64,000 bases of DNA from Paraspadella gotoi (taxonomy: Eukaryota; Chaetognatha): assembly GCA_051294375.1 (NCBI GenBank), contig CM119268.1:9421216-9485215 (forward strand). Direction: 5' to 3'. How positions within the stretch are numbered: the first letter of the stretch is position 1; each line of letters begins with the position of its first letter. Below the pieces are notes generated by a model, which was not told where the DNA came from, ran no database searches, and was given only the letters and a program-made list of their open reading frames with translations. Positions 32,901 to 45,115 of the stretch are shown here, one piece after another. Made by a program: the position numbers and the translations under genes.

Positions 32901-35900
32901 GTTTTAAATGCCGTAACCGATGCCAACGCCGCTTACACGGCGGTGCGTCGTCAGATCACTGAAAAACAGCAGCGGAGAGAAGCCATGATTCAAAGTCTTA
33001 TCAAAAGCTTTGACTTGTATGAAGATCTTTTGACCAAGTCTCAAAAGGGAATAGAATTTTATCAAAAATTACTGTCAAATATTAACAAACTTTTGGACAA
33101 AATGAAAAAGCAAGTTTCTGCGACAAAGCCACAAACGCCCAACGTTCCTTCACCGAACCACCCAAGCATGACATTTCCAGAAATCCCACCTCAAGCTGTC
33201 CCTTATGAACGGGATCACTCTAAATCACCCCATACCGTTTCATCTCTTACTGCGCCATTACCAACTGAAGGGATGAATGCTGCTGAAATGATGGCAATGC
33301 TTAATTCAAAAGGGACTCCGGAGAGTGGAGGTCTGAAACTGAAAGACTTGCTCCCTTACATGAAACCGGATAGATTTGGTCATCTGTCCAATAACAAGAG
33401 TCCTAAGAACCAATCAAACACTAGTCAACATTTGTCAGTTGATGGCGATACCTATTCTAGTCAATCTTCGCCGCGACACAATTCTGTTAATTCTTCTATG
33501 AATCCTTCGGCGAATTCGTCTGTGCAGTTTCCGAAGCCACCTGACTATTCTGTAGCCCATAACTATCCAATCCATCCCTCTTCAGTTCAGCCTCCTGCTC
33601 AAAATTTTTCAGTCCCTTCAGTACCTACCAGCTACGACAATACAAATCCCATAACTAATGTGACTCCTCGGGTTAGTCATACTAACCCAGCTAATCCTAT
33701 TGCTTCATTCGGTGTTCCACGAATATCAAATCAAGCAGTTAATATGCCAACGCTCACAAGTTCGACTCATCCAGGGAATCCTGCTTCCCAGGGTCTACAG
33801 GCTCATTATCAAAATTTGAATGTTGGTCCAAATTCCAACAATCACTTCAATAATCCAAGCTTCTATCAACCCACACCACACTCATATCGGCCTGCTCAAA
33901 ATCCCGGAATTAATGGCGGACAGTTTGGAAATCCTCAATTTCCGTCGCAGGTGTTTCAGAATCCTGTTCAGATTGGTCCTCGGGGTCCTGGAAACTCAGT
34001 TATGCCCCATGCTCAGAGTCCCCCCTTTTTACGCCCGGAATCTCACTCTGAAAATATGCCACCGCAAATAAGTTCGGGCGTTGTTACGCAATCATCTACA
34101 ATGCCACCGCAACCAACGCCTGCTGCTAATAACTGGATTCCATCTCCAGGGCATTCTACTGCACCTTTGCCTACTCCAAGCAGTTATTCAGGAGATCCAG
34201 ATAATAGGAAACAACTTGTTGCTGAACCAGCTCATCGAGCTATTTCAAGTCAAGTACCTGGAATTCAAAATAGCCTACCTGTTTCTGGTACTAATTCTAT
34301 AGCGGCGAATCTGCAAACTGTAAGTGGACCCGCAAATTTTCACCTACAACCTAACCAAGGCAATGTCGCAGCAAATCATCACCAACAACCCAGGCATGAT
34401 AATGTGACACCAAATCTGCAGCAACAACAAATGTATGGCCATGTAGCAGCTAATCAATTGAATCAACAACAAATGCCTGAAACTTCAAATAAGCAAAATA
34501 AACCTTTGCAGCAATCGTATTATCACTCTCTCCCTGTTCCGAGTTCAACTAATCCTTCTCAGTTTGGTAATTTTTCTCAAATGGCTTATAACCAGGCTGG
34601 TCCCGGAGGTGGTGCCTTGGATGCCTTACGGCAAGCAATGGTTGCCCTTGGTGGGCCCACTTCAAGCGGTGACGAAAATTCAAAGCTAACACAAAATGTT
34701 ATTACTAATCAAAACGAAAGCTCTACCAACTTCTCACCCGTAGGGCAGTTTCCTCCTAAAAGTGTTGGAGTTCCTGCGACAACCCCACAACAGCTTGGGC
34801 CTTCTAGTCAATTAGTTTATGGTACAGCTGGGGCTATGCCTTCAAACTTTACATCGAATGCACCCACTTCTCTGCCCTATACCCGTAATCCTGTGCCTTC
34901 AAACTATTATCAGTCCCCGGGCCATGCGAGCAATACAAATATTCATCCCTCTACACAAATTTCCCAACCAAGCTCGTCTTTCCCTCAACAAAGACCCGGG
35001 GCCGACGCTCTAGATGCTTTAAGACAGGCAATGGCAGCTCTTGGAGGTTCACCGACATCTGCTGCCAATATTGCTCCGGCGAACAACGCTCAATCCCATC
35101 AAAATTCTAATTCCAACAATGCAACTATGTCACCGAACCAGTCGCAGCACGTATTGCAGACGGCTCCTACGCCCCACACTTCAGGTTTGAGCTACCCTCC
35201 AACGACAGCCTCGTCTTACAGTCAATTGAACGTTTCGCAAGGACAGGGGAATCATGGAAACCCTCAATCTATATCGCCCGTCCCTCCAACACCAGTCAAC
35301 AACACTTTTCAGCAGTCACGATTTTTAGCCGATCCACGAGTGAACCCTTCTTCGTTTCCTCACGCTTCCCCTCCTCATTTAACCCCCTCTATCGTGCCAA
35401 CTCCCTCCGTCGCATTTTCGACAACGGCGCAACAACCCCCAACGCCTCCCGTCGTGGCGCCGTTATCTGTCGGTTCGACGAATACGGCTCCGCAACCGGC
35501 TCACCCTACACCACCTACCCCACCCGTTTCTGTCCCATCTGGAACCGTCGCCCAGCCTTTTCCTGCCCCGTCTCGTTCGCACGTCGGGACGGAAACGGTT
35601 TCTACGCCTTCTTTCGTCGCGTCTCACGTTAGGAAGGGAAGTCTCGACGACATCCTCTCCTTATCCCACAGCCCGGGAAGCATCACTCCCGCCGCAGGCC
35701 CCAAGGGCTCCACGCATGGCGGGTAATATTTGTATAATTATAAAGCGCCTTTGGTTTTAAATTTCTAATGTTTCTTTTTATCGTTTCAGGTCGAGCGGAG
35801 CCGCTTCCGTCCTCTCGCCTAAAGTCGTCACCTCTGAAGAACAAACGCGTCAAAGGGAAGAAAAGCGTCTGAGGAAAGTTCAGGACCAAATCCCTGTCGC

Positions 35901-38039
35901 TTATCGAGAAGGGCGGGATTTGAAAATCTTGGAAGCGGCCGTCAGAGACTTTAAGCCAAAGGTGTTAAAGAAGCATAAAAATGTTTTTAACACGGTCACA
36001 GATGAATTTATTCAGTGTTAAAAACGCATATGTTAGTTGCCAAGATGCTTACAATTTAATATTAGCATGTGATGGGATATGTGATGAATTAAAAACAAAG
36101 ATTTTGAGACTGTTATTTGCTCTTAAGGTTGACAACCTGACTGTGTACGGCGCCGACGGCTGGATGCGGGAAGTGTGGGCATCCGTTCTGAAGGAAATAG
36201 ACGGGGCGGGCTCCAAAACTAAGGCTGCAGCTAAACTGGCGCTTAACAAAAAGAACGGCCCCAACGCTGCTCTGCCTTATGATGAAAACCGAGTCGTGCT
36301 GCAGTCGATTCCCTCGATAGCAGGGACGTCCGCCGGTGCCTCAGCTGATGATTACATCAATGCTTCTTGGATCCATAAATTGGGCGACGCTTCGCCGAGG
36401 ATGATCGTCACTCAGGTAAATTTGACATCGACTTAAAGAGAGAACAAAATTAGTTTGCAGGTTTTTTAAACTTGTCATTTGTCTTCAGCTCCCGACCCCG
36501 TCGTCACTCCTTGACTTCCTTGTTATGCTGATTCAAGAGGACGTGGCGTTGATAGCGTGCTTGGCCAACGAGGACGCGTTCAGCGATCTTCAGTGTCCTC
36601 GGTATTGGCCAGCGGCCGAGGGTGAAAGCCTCGACGTCGGTTGCTTCGTTGTTTTATCCCCCTCAGTCAAACAAAAGGAATACTTCGTGGAAAGAACGTT
36701 GATCGTCAAGAATAAGATTTCCAAAAAGGTGCTTAAACTTAAAATTATATTTGGCTCTTCTAGTTATATTATTTTAAGCAACCCCCCCCCCAAATTTTTC
36801 TAGGAACACACACTGACGCAGTTTCAAATGACGTCATGGCCTTCGGCGGGCCTACCCTCTACTCCTCTATCGTTTCTCCGCTATCTAGCTGAAGTAAACG
36901 CTTATTTTTTCCGGCTCCGTTCAATGGCGGCCCCGCTGATGGTGCAGTGCACCCGAGGCGCAGGACCTTCTGGCGTTTTTGCGGTTCTCAACGCCGCCGT
37001 ACTTTCCCACCTGGCGGGTGGAGGAGTGCCAGACCTTAAGCGGCTCGTCGTTGAGGCAAACGTCGCCCGTCGGGGTCTGATCGAGGACAAGGAGCAGCTC
37101 GTCTTTTGTTATCAGGTTCCGTTTGTAATAAAGTTGGTCAAAAAAACGAGAATTACTTTTACCTCGCAATACGATTCTATCTTTTTTCGCAGGCTTTGTC
37201 CTTACATCTAGAAAATTACCTTCAGTCCAAAGGAATCAATTTTAACCCCACGAAATCTGATTCCCCGAGAGGTAACATTTTTTTTTACTTTCGAGTTGAC
37301 AAAATGTCTTGGCAACCGTGGATATTTTTATGTCAGCCTCGCCGAAAACGCACGATAGAGGTTCTACGGTGACCACGCCTACTTCCGGCCCAGTGTCCGA
37401 CCTTTTCTCCGAGCAGCCCGTTTCATTCGGCAAGATCCTCTCCTGCGTCTCCGGCATGACTTGTCGAACGAACAAAGAATCCCCGGCGGAATCCCCTAAA
37501 TCTTCAGGTGCCTGAGATTTTTTGCAGGAACGAAGTTATAAAAAAAGTGGGTAAATAATTTCATTATTCGGTGGGCATTTCCTCAGGCGACGAATCTGTG
37601 ACGATTCAACCAGATCGTCTCAACAATGACGACTGCAACGCCTCTGATCCTCCGCTGACAAACAAGGAAAGAAACAGCAAGGAAGAGAAGGAGATCGCCG
37701 AGGAAAAAGAACAGGGAGGAGGAGAGTCGGTTGGAAATGAGGTGAGAATTTTGGATGAGTGTAACAAGAATATGGTTTAAAAAAATTTAAAAAATTAATT
37801 ACGCGAGCGACTTTGTCCAGGTACATCCCGATGCTGCGCCTCTGCCGACTTCATTGGCGACGGCTCTTGATCCATCTCAGTTCAGCCTGACGCCCTCAGA
37901 TCCCGGCGTGCCCGTCAATCTGAAGAAGCAACGCCCAAGCCTCAACGCCTTTCGCCACCGCGACGGCGCTGACCTCAACGACCCTCTCACCCGTCTCGAT
38001 CCCATTTGGACGGACAGAATCGTCGGAGATAAAGAATGA
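29962..38039 (+). CDS. PTPN23: HD-PTP / PTPN23 (Bro1, V domain, Pro-rich linker, PTP-like domain)
   Basis: Nineteen in-phase exons (29962-30108, 30213-30362, 30431-30619, 30689-30862, 31002-31166, 31277-31437, 31651-31865, 32014-32199, 32257-32443, 32516-32711, 32769-35722, 35790-35961, 36128-36415, 36489-36728, 36804-37115, 37193-37271, 37337-37507, 37587-37741, 37821-38039) encode 2119 residues (human 1636). The start MEAVRMPM and the Bro1 signatures VLYNIGALHSSLGAMETR, CILEKSMLDQRKS, SAKKDNDFIYHE and GPDIFAKLVPM are diagnostic. The V domain includes ELHRAM and NLRLLAGPL. The long exon 11 encodes an Asn/Gln/Pro/Ser-rich linker of about 850 residues. The PTP-like domain has PYDENRVVL, DDYINASW and the P-loop QCTRGAGPSG, with Pro replacing the invariant Arg. 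HD-PTP sorts ubiquitinated receptors with ESCRT-0/I/III at endosomes. Lys/Glu-rich tail; end DPLTRLDPIW. Confidence 0.93.
31500..31620 (+). repeat. Dispersed repeat, about 110 bp, HD-PTP intron 6
   Basis: Shares acaaccaatataaaaat, attcatttaataa, cctgactttggaca and gctttggtggtttaaggcc with 63365-63450 in the same orientation and order. No coding content. Confidence 0.7.
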
Positions 38040-38596
38040 TGCAGTCTTAGTTCGCGTCTATACGATTGCCTACTGCTAATTTTTTTTTGTATGCTAATCC
38101 TTTTATTAAATTTACGTTATGAGAACTTAAATTGAGCATAGGGAAACGTGGAGAAATCCTATTTATAAATTGCCTTTTATTGACTTGTCTATATACATGT
38201 ATTTTTGTCAAATTTACATAAAAGTGAATATATAATGTCAAATTGTGTATAGTGCTCGATTCAAACCGAGATTAAAATTTTTTTAAAACTCCGTTCATGA
38301 TAGTTCTTTACCATTCTGAAACTCAGTTCCGTAGTCATTGGCTTCACTGTCCTGATTTCACGTCAACAACCTACCAACTTATTTGAATATAAAGCATTTT
38401 ACAAAGCGGTTTTCTAGAGAATATACTTAGTACGGCTTATTTAGTCACTACGTTCTCCTACACTGTCGGTCTGCTTCTTTTTAGTCAATTTTAATGTAAT
38501 CGCTTTGTCATCTTGGTATTAAAATTTAAAACTATGGCTCTGGTTGACCCAACAATTTCAGTTTGAATAAAAATTAGTTTGAAAAAAAATTTAAAC
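38040..38596. other. Intergenic between HD-PTP and galactokinase
   Basis: 557 bp, AT-rich. The stretch cccaacaatttcag (ending about 38561) is a good 3' splice site 35 bp before the GALK ATG. Nothing else is recognised. Confidence 0.5.
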
Positions 38597-41500
38597 ATGA
38601 GCGAAGACATTCTTCCTTCCCAAAAGTTGTTATTTCGCTCCGCCGCCTCGGCCTTTCGCGCCTCTGAGGGCGCCTCTCCCACAATTGGTGCCAAGGCGCC
38701 GGGCCGGGTCAACCTCATTGGCGAACACACAGACTACAACGACGGTTTGGTGCTGCCCATGGCGCTCTCGCTGGTCACCGTCGTCGTGGGAAGTCCGTTG
38801 GAACAGGGGCAGCCGTGCCGCGTCTCCACGTTGTCACCAAACGCCGACGAGCGTCGGCAGGTCTCCTTTAGCCTTCCCACGCCTGAGGAGCCGCTGCGAC
38901 CGGGGTTACCCCGCTGGGCCAACTACGTGCTGGGCGTCGTGCAGAACTTTCCTCTACTTAACGCCTTGCCTCCGTTTTGTTGCGTGATCAATAGCGACGT
39001 GCCGCTCGGAGGGGGCCTCTCCAGCTCAGGCAGCCTAGAAGTAGCCGTCTTCTCCTTCTTAGAATCGCTTGTCGTTGAAGCTGCAAGAGATAGGGCTCGT
39101 TCAGGACGAGGTTCTGTAGCGCTCGGTCCAGTTCCGCCCGAGGTAATGGGATTTGTGAATGGGTGACTTCTTGGCTACACCCCTGCCTTTATGTATTTCC
39201 TCGATGTTCCTTCCTCTTCATTCATTTCATATTTTCCTCTTGTTTTCCTCTTTGTTTATTAGTTATATGAATATCGATTATGAATAACTTTTCTATGATT
39301 GTTAGGAAGTGGGTTCTTCAGCATAATTATTAACTTATTCCTTTAACTTCTACCTCATTTTCCAGTCAAAAGCTCTAGCCTGTCAAAAGGCTGAACACGA
39401 CTTTGCCCTCGTCCCCTGCGGCATCATGGATCAGTTTGTTTCGGTGATGGGGCGTCGTGGACACGCCCTTCTCATCGACTGCGCTACTTTGCAGGCGAAC
39501 CCAGTTCCACTTCTTAACCCTGATATCTGCTTCCTCGTCATCGACTGCAATGTGAAGCACTCCTTGGCGGGAAGCGAGTATCCCGAGAGGCGGAGACAAT
39601 GTGAGCAGGCGGCCGCCATTTTAGGCAAGTGAGACGTTTCGAGGCAGAGGAATGAAGGAATGCGTATGATGCAAACATACTCTTTATCCCAGTGCGTCGC
39701 CATAAAACGGGGCCTAAACCCACCGTTGCCTGCCCAACTTCGGGAGCAGGAATGGATAATTTCATATTGATAGATTAATTTCATAAGCGGGTATAACAAA
39801 GCCCGCCCTACGCAATTACGCTTACCGGATACAAAAGTTGTGAATAGCTCGATAGTTAAATTTCGTTTTAAAGAAATAAAAAAAACATTGTAGTGTTAAA
39901 CTAGAGAACCTAACCGCAATTCTGTTTATTTCAAAAGCGATATTGGGTGTGAATGTTTGCTGAGAATCATGAGTAAAAGGCTTAGGATAAAGAAAAGTCC
40001 CTATATGCTGCAAAAAGATATGAAAATAGTAGATATAAAATTCTAGGGAAGAAATCGCTGCGCGAAGCTACGATGGCCGAGTTGGAGAACAAGAAACAAT
40101 CAATGGACGCCGTCGTTTACAGGTTTTCATGAATCATGATAAAAAGATAGTTGGATTGTTTGGATGCAGGAACTTGCTGATCGCGAATTTTTTTTATAAA
40201 AATAGGAAAGGTGTTCCACCCCAAGCTGTCATTAGTCATTAGCTGAATCCACAAAGTCCTCAATGATAAATAATTAGTTTGCATTTTCTCTGCCTACAAT
40301 CTGTCAGGAACAAACTCTTGTGGAATCTCGATTGGAACTTTGTGGAAATCCGTATAAACATTTGTGGATTTAATTCATTCATTGATTGTCTTATTTAATT
40401 AAAGATTCATTGATTATTCATTCTTTCGTCATTGATAATTATTTAATTGATTCATTACTATTTTTCCCCTCAGCTATCATGAGTTAATGATTATTATTTT
40501 ATAGCAGAGGTGTTGGGTACTAATACTTCTTCTTGTTTACTTGTGTTCTCTCTTAAAAATTCTTCGCTAATACAGCTTTTTGTACAACCAGTATCACCAA
40601 GAGTGGTGATAATAATTTACCATTGACCCTGATCATAAACTCAGCTTTCCATTTGGGCTTAACATCAGGGGTCACACCTTCCTCGATCTCTGCTTGACCC
40701 ATAGCAGGATCGGCCTTCAGTTTCCCGACTGATTCTCGTAAGTAGAAGAATCCTTACCTTTCGATTTAGCCTTCTCCCTCTCTTTCATAAAGCACTTGAT
40801 AGCCTCCTCGTCACTTTCATTGAAGTCGCTTTCCTCGGATGAAAACGCAGACCTATAGCGATCACGGCTTTGACTTTGGTAGCGCGAGCCGCGGCGGTCA
40901 TCTCGACGGGCAGAGCCTTGATAACCCCCTACGATCGTAACGGCGATCGTCACGGCGATCATCCCGACGATCGTCGCGGTATCTGTCGGTGCGGCGATCA
41001 TATCTGCCCCTATCGCGACGATCATAACTGTTACTCCTGCCGCGAGCAAAGTCGCGCCCGTAAGATTGGCGTCCTTGATCGCGACCGCGATTCTCACGAC
41101 CAGAATCTGAGGAATAGGAAGGACTACGAGCCGGAGGGGAACCGCGAAATGTAGAATCTTGGTCCCTACGACTCCTACCATAATTATCACGAGGTTTATC
41201 ATCTTCCCTTCCAGATTTTTCTTTCTTGCTTTCTCTCACCTCTGCAGTGAGATTATCCATTCTCGTTACCATGCCAGCCATCAGCCTCTCAAGCTGGGCA
41301 ACCCGGTCGTCAGACATGGATGCTCCAGTAAAGGAGACATTTTTCCCTTTACCTTCGTCATCATCTTCCTGAGTCAACTGCACCCGCAAAGCGATATTTT
41401 TAGCTTCTTCAATGGTTCTTTATCTTCTCCACAACCAATATCTATGGCATCACGGTAAGGTTTGGGCAGGGCCATTCTGAACCGAAAGAAAAGCTCGCGC

Positions 41501-44500
41501 GCTTTGCCTTCAGGATTTAGAGCCTTATCATGTTTCTTGACTTTTCTGGCAATGCGAGCAGCAAGTTTGTGGAAGGATTCCTTGCCATTCCATTTGATAG
41601 TAGACTTTTAGCTTGCCAACGGTATTCTTCCTGAGGGTCATAGAATAGTCTTATCATTTCTGCTTTAATTTCAGGGTAGACTGTTTCAGTCTTTTGTTTA
41701 TAAATTTCCCTTGCTGTTTCATCCAATTTCAAAGGAAGCCAATGGAGGAATTTCTCGTTCTTTTTCTTTCGACTGTGGATGGGTTTGTGGCCAAAACCAC
41801 AGCACTCTCGAAAAGTTCGAATCCATTCCTCGAAATCATCATTTTCCGAATCAAATTTGTCCACAGGGACAGAAGAAACAGCCTTGTCGCATCGATCACT
41901 ACGATCATCTCGGGCAGTAGCCATAATGATTTAAGAGTAGCAATAAAAGGTGTAAACAATTCTTAAAATATGATCCTCGACTTATTGTAAATGGGTAAAA
42001 GGTATAAAATTTGTAAAATTTAAAACGAAGCGGAAGTAAAATGTTGAATATTCAAAGCTTTTAAAATCGAATAAAAAGTTCAATAAAACAATAAAAAAGT
42101 CTTTGGGGGCAGAGGTGTTGGGTACAGGTTTTGCATCGAAGATTATAAAGAATAACCAACTCTTCGAAGCAATCTAAGCAGAGTAAAATCTCATTGAACT
42201 GATTCGCCAAGAGCCAGACAGAGCCAGCTCCCTTTCTTGTCGCTGAGAAGTGAGCTCAATACTCAACTAGGATAAAACTCCAAACTATTGGTAAGGAAAT
42301 TTTGTGGGTACCGCGGGATTTTTATGGGGGCTTGGGGTAGCACCAAGCTAGGAGCAGCGGCGAATTTGCTGAAAGCCAGGTGGAGTCGTGCCACACGAGG
42401 GAGGTAGCCAAGCCGTCTCCCTCCGACTTCAAAAGGGTGAGCCTCTATTAGATCTCAGAGCCACGTCGTCCAGACCTTGTTGCGCAACATGGTGAGAAAG
42501 ACCTTTGGAGATACACGTCGTTTATACTGCACAAAGTGAAGAACTGCACGAATCCCTCCTTGGGCCAACCAAGTTTTCAGCACTAACGAAGTCCTCTTCC
42601 GCAGCAAGATCCAGGCGAAACTCATGAATGAAAACAAATGAAAAGAACTAGAGTCTTCACAGCAATGCCAAACCCAATGGGCTATCACAATGGCAGAACT
42701 GCTGATGGATTTTTATGGTCTAAAATCTGCAGAACCTCAGAAAACGTCAAAATAGACAAAAGACGGTGAGGCAGCACTCCAAAGGGAGGAGTGGCAAATT
42801 GTTGACACACTCCGGATCAAAACCACACACGGGGCATGGCAAAAAGGACGATGCACCACTGTTAGGGGGCAACCTTGCGGACCCCTAACGGGTCGATGGG
42901 TGGCTGCAGACCAAAGGGGCAGCTAAAGAGTCTCGGCGTTGCTCGTATGCCACTAGACGCGGGCAGCAGGGCGTCAACAGTTTCACTAGCCCAGAGTCAC
43001 TACTCTGTAATAATATATCAAGAGAGAACACAATGGATCAGTAGTCACTAAGTAAACAGAAGAAGTATTAGTACCCAACACCTCTGCTATAAAATAATAA
43101 TCATTAACCATGATAGCTGAGGGGAAAAATAGTAATGAATCAATTAAATAATTATCAATGACGAAAGAATGAATAATCAATGAATCTTTAATTAAATAAG
43201 ACAATCAATGAATGAATTAAATCCACAAATGTTTATACGGATTTCCACAAAGTTTCCAATCGAGATTCCACAAGAGTTTGTTCCTGACACAATCAACTTG
43301 TTTGCATAGACAAAAACTCAGCTATTATTGTATTGTATTATTATTATTATTTTTTTTTTTTGCGGTTTTTATCTCGCCAGATGGGCGAATGCCCGACTTG
43401 GGCGGGATGTTAATTTGTTTGCTTCTTTTGATCGTCGTTATCGTCGTCACGCTGTTTTAACATTAAAAATAGCTCAAGTGTGTAATTATAGGAAGCTGAA
43501 AATTTAGATATGGCTTCTCATCAATGAGGTCTTTTAAATTGTTTCATATTCTTACATTTATTTGTTTTTTTTTTTTATTTACAAAACAATTTTTATATAT
43601 ATAGACGAGTTCAGCTCTGCAGCGGCTCTCCAGTTTCTTTTTTTCTCTTTTAATTATTTTTTTTTATCGCAGCTTCTTCTGATTCGTTTAAAAATGATTT
43701 CGCTCTGCAGCGGTTGTCCAGCGTCTGTCCAACTTTTCTTTATCTTTTTTATTCTCTCTTTATCTCTCTCTCTTTTTCTCATTCATACCATCAATGAATG
43801 ATTATCATCGTATCAATGAATGACTATAATGGCATCAATGAATGATTATCATCGGATTAATCAATGACTATCATCACGTCAATGAATGATTATTATCGCA
43901 TCAATGAATGATTATCATCGCATCCATCATTTGGTTATCATCGTATTATTCATTTGGTTATCATCGTATTAATCATTTGGTTATCATCGCATCATTAATT
44001 TTCTTTGATAGTAACGTCTGGCGAGATCATTATACTTTTAAGAATTTTTTTTTTTTTTTTTTTTTGCGTTTTTTTTCATCGGTAAAGAAATAGAATCCGT
44101 GGCCGATTTTTTTAGCTTACATTCATCAACGCAGGCGGGCTCGTCACGTGATTGGCGAGATCGCGCGCACCGCATCCGCCGTGGTGGCGCTAGAGAACGG
44201 AGACTATGAGAGAGTCGGGCGTCTTATGTGGGAGAGTCACGCGAGTCTTCGCGACGACTTCGAAGTTTCGTGTCCCGAGTTGGACCGTCTCGTCGAGGCC
44301 GCCATGACGCGGAAGGGGGGCTCCGCGGGCGGGGGTGTCTTCGGCTCTAGGATGACGGGTAAGGATAAGAGGAGATGGGTGGGGGGGGGGTAAGGTTTGA
44401 AGAAGCCAGGAAGGGAGGGACTGTGACTGGGAATGTTTTTTAGGGTCCGTAGCATACGGCAAAAGCTGGCGTTACGTACTTTTGGTCAACGATTGAAAAA

Positions 44501-44847
44501 ATTTCTGAAAAGAATTTATAGTCATGTTTTGGTTTATTTAATATATTTTTCTTTTCACTCGTATTAAAGGCAGTTCGTTGTTCCAATCCTCTTTTTTTTT
44601 ATCCGCTTTCGTTTCTCTTCTCCTCTTCCTCTTTTTTCCCTTTACCGCAAACTTTCCCTCGTCAGGCGGAGGCTTTGGAGGCTGCACTGTGACGCTCCTA
44701 ACGAAGTCAAGCGTCAGCGACGTCGAAGCTGCGATCAACTCTTTTCTTAAGTCAGCGATCGCGCCTCTGCAACCTGAACCCACCTTTATACTCGCCACTC
44801 CCGAGGAAGGATGTCAGAGTTTCTCTGATCTGTCCTCGATTTTTTAA
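38597..44847 (+). CDS. GALK1: Galactokinase
   Basis: Five exons (38597-39142, 39366-39624, 40047-40122, 44135-44358, 44666-44847) encode 428 residues (human GALK1 392). GHMP-kinase motifs are all present: motif 1 [20 protein letters not shown], motif 2 [15 protein letters not shown] and motif 3 [28 protein letters not shown] holds the catalytic Asp region, and [11 protein letters not shown] is also typical. The enzyme phosphorylates galactose at C1 with ATP, the entry step of the Leloir pathway. Intron 2 (39625-40046) is read as GC-AG (ttttag|gcaagt), since only this gives the conserved LG(K)KSLRE join. Intron 3 (4.0 kb) holds a 3-kb mobile element and separates the small exon 3 from the last two exons, so the exons at 44135 and 44666 could be mistaken for a separate gene. 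Confidence 0.93.
40302..43289 (-). mobile_element. 2,988-bp element with long terminal inverted repeats and a gag-like remnant
   Basis: The element begins tgtcaggaac and ends gttcctgaca. Inverted repeats of about 255 bp (40302-40555 and about 43022-43289) are nearly identical, and the right copy has a short extra segment near 43040. Both ends are flanked by caatc (40297-40301 and 43290-43294), a 5-bp target duplication. TG...CA ends and a 5-bp duplication are usual for LTR retroelements, but LTRs are direct, not inverted. The interior carries a broken gag-like ORF on the minus strand. No reverse transcriptase or transposase is seen. Confidence 0.75.
40570..41924 (-). pseudogene. Degenerate gag-protease-like retroelement ORF
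   Basis: On the minus strand, an ORF starting at 41924 encodes a gag-like capsid segment (EWIRTFRE and WLPLKL-type helices, WQAKSLL), followed by an Arg/Asp-rich basic region with RYDRR repeats (about 41130-40900). At least two frameshifts, near 41590 and 41400, and a stop break it. Close to 40600 one frame shows a DTG tripeptide in a context like the retroelement aspartic protease active site, but it is out of frame with what precedes it. No CCHC knuckle, RT, RNase H or integrase is found. It is a truncated, inactive Ty3/gypsy-like remnant. Confidence 0.65.
43785..44005. repeat. Minisatellite, about 24-bp unit
   Basis: Imperfect tandem copies of catcaatgaatgattatcat change to cgtattaatcatttggttat from about 43925. 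It lies in galactokinase intron 3, to the right of the 3-kb element. T-runs of 20 or more bases follow at 44047-44064. Confidence 0.75.
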
Positions 44848-45115
44848 TTTTTAATCGTGATTGTTTAAGTTGATTTTGTTGGTAATATTAAATTATTACT
44901 TCGACGCTTCGGCGAGAGATTCTAGTTTTTTCATTGTTACAGTTTTACCAGTTTATCTGTGATTATTATTACAAATTCCATATTAACAATAAGAAAAATT
45001 AAATATGGAATTTTTTAGATACAATTTTTAACTTTTTTATTGATTTTTTCTACAGAATGAGCTCACGTAGTTTAGCAACACTCGCCTCTTTCGCTATCCG
45101 CTATCTACCTCATCA

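Noticed and set aside
43785-44005. CRISPR-like array of repeats
   Set aside because: The units are contiguous, imperfect and without unique spacers; it is a minisatellite in a eukaryotic intron.
44135-44847. Separate gene for the GHMP-kinase C-terminal piece
   Set aside because: Phase and sequence ([21 protein letters not shown]) continue galactokinase from 40122. The distance is due to the inserted element.
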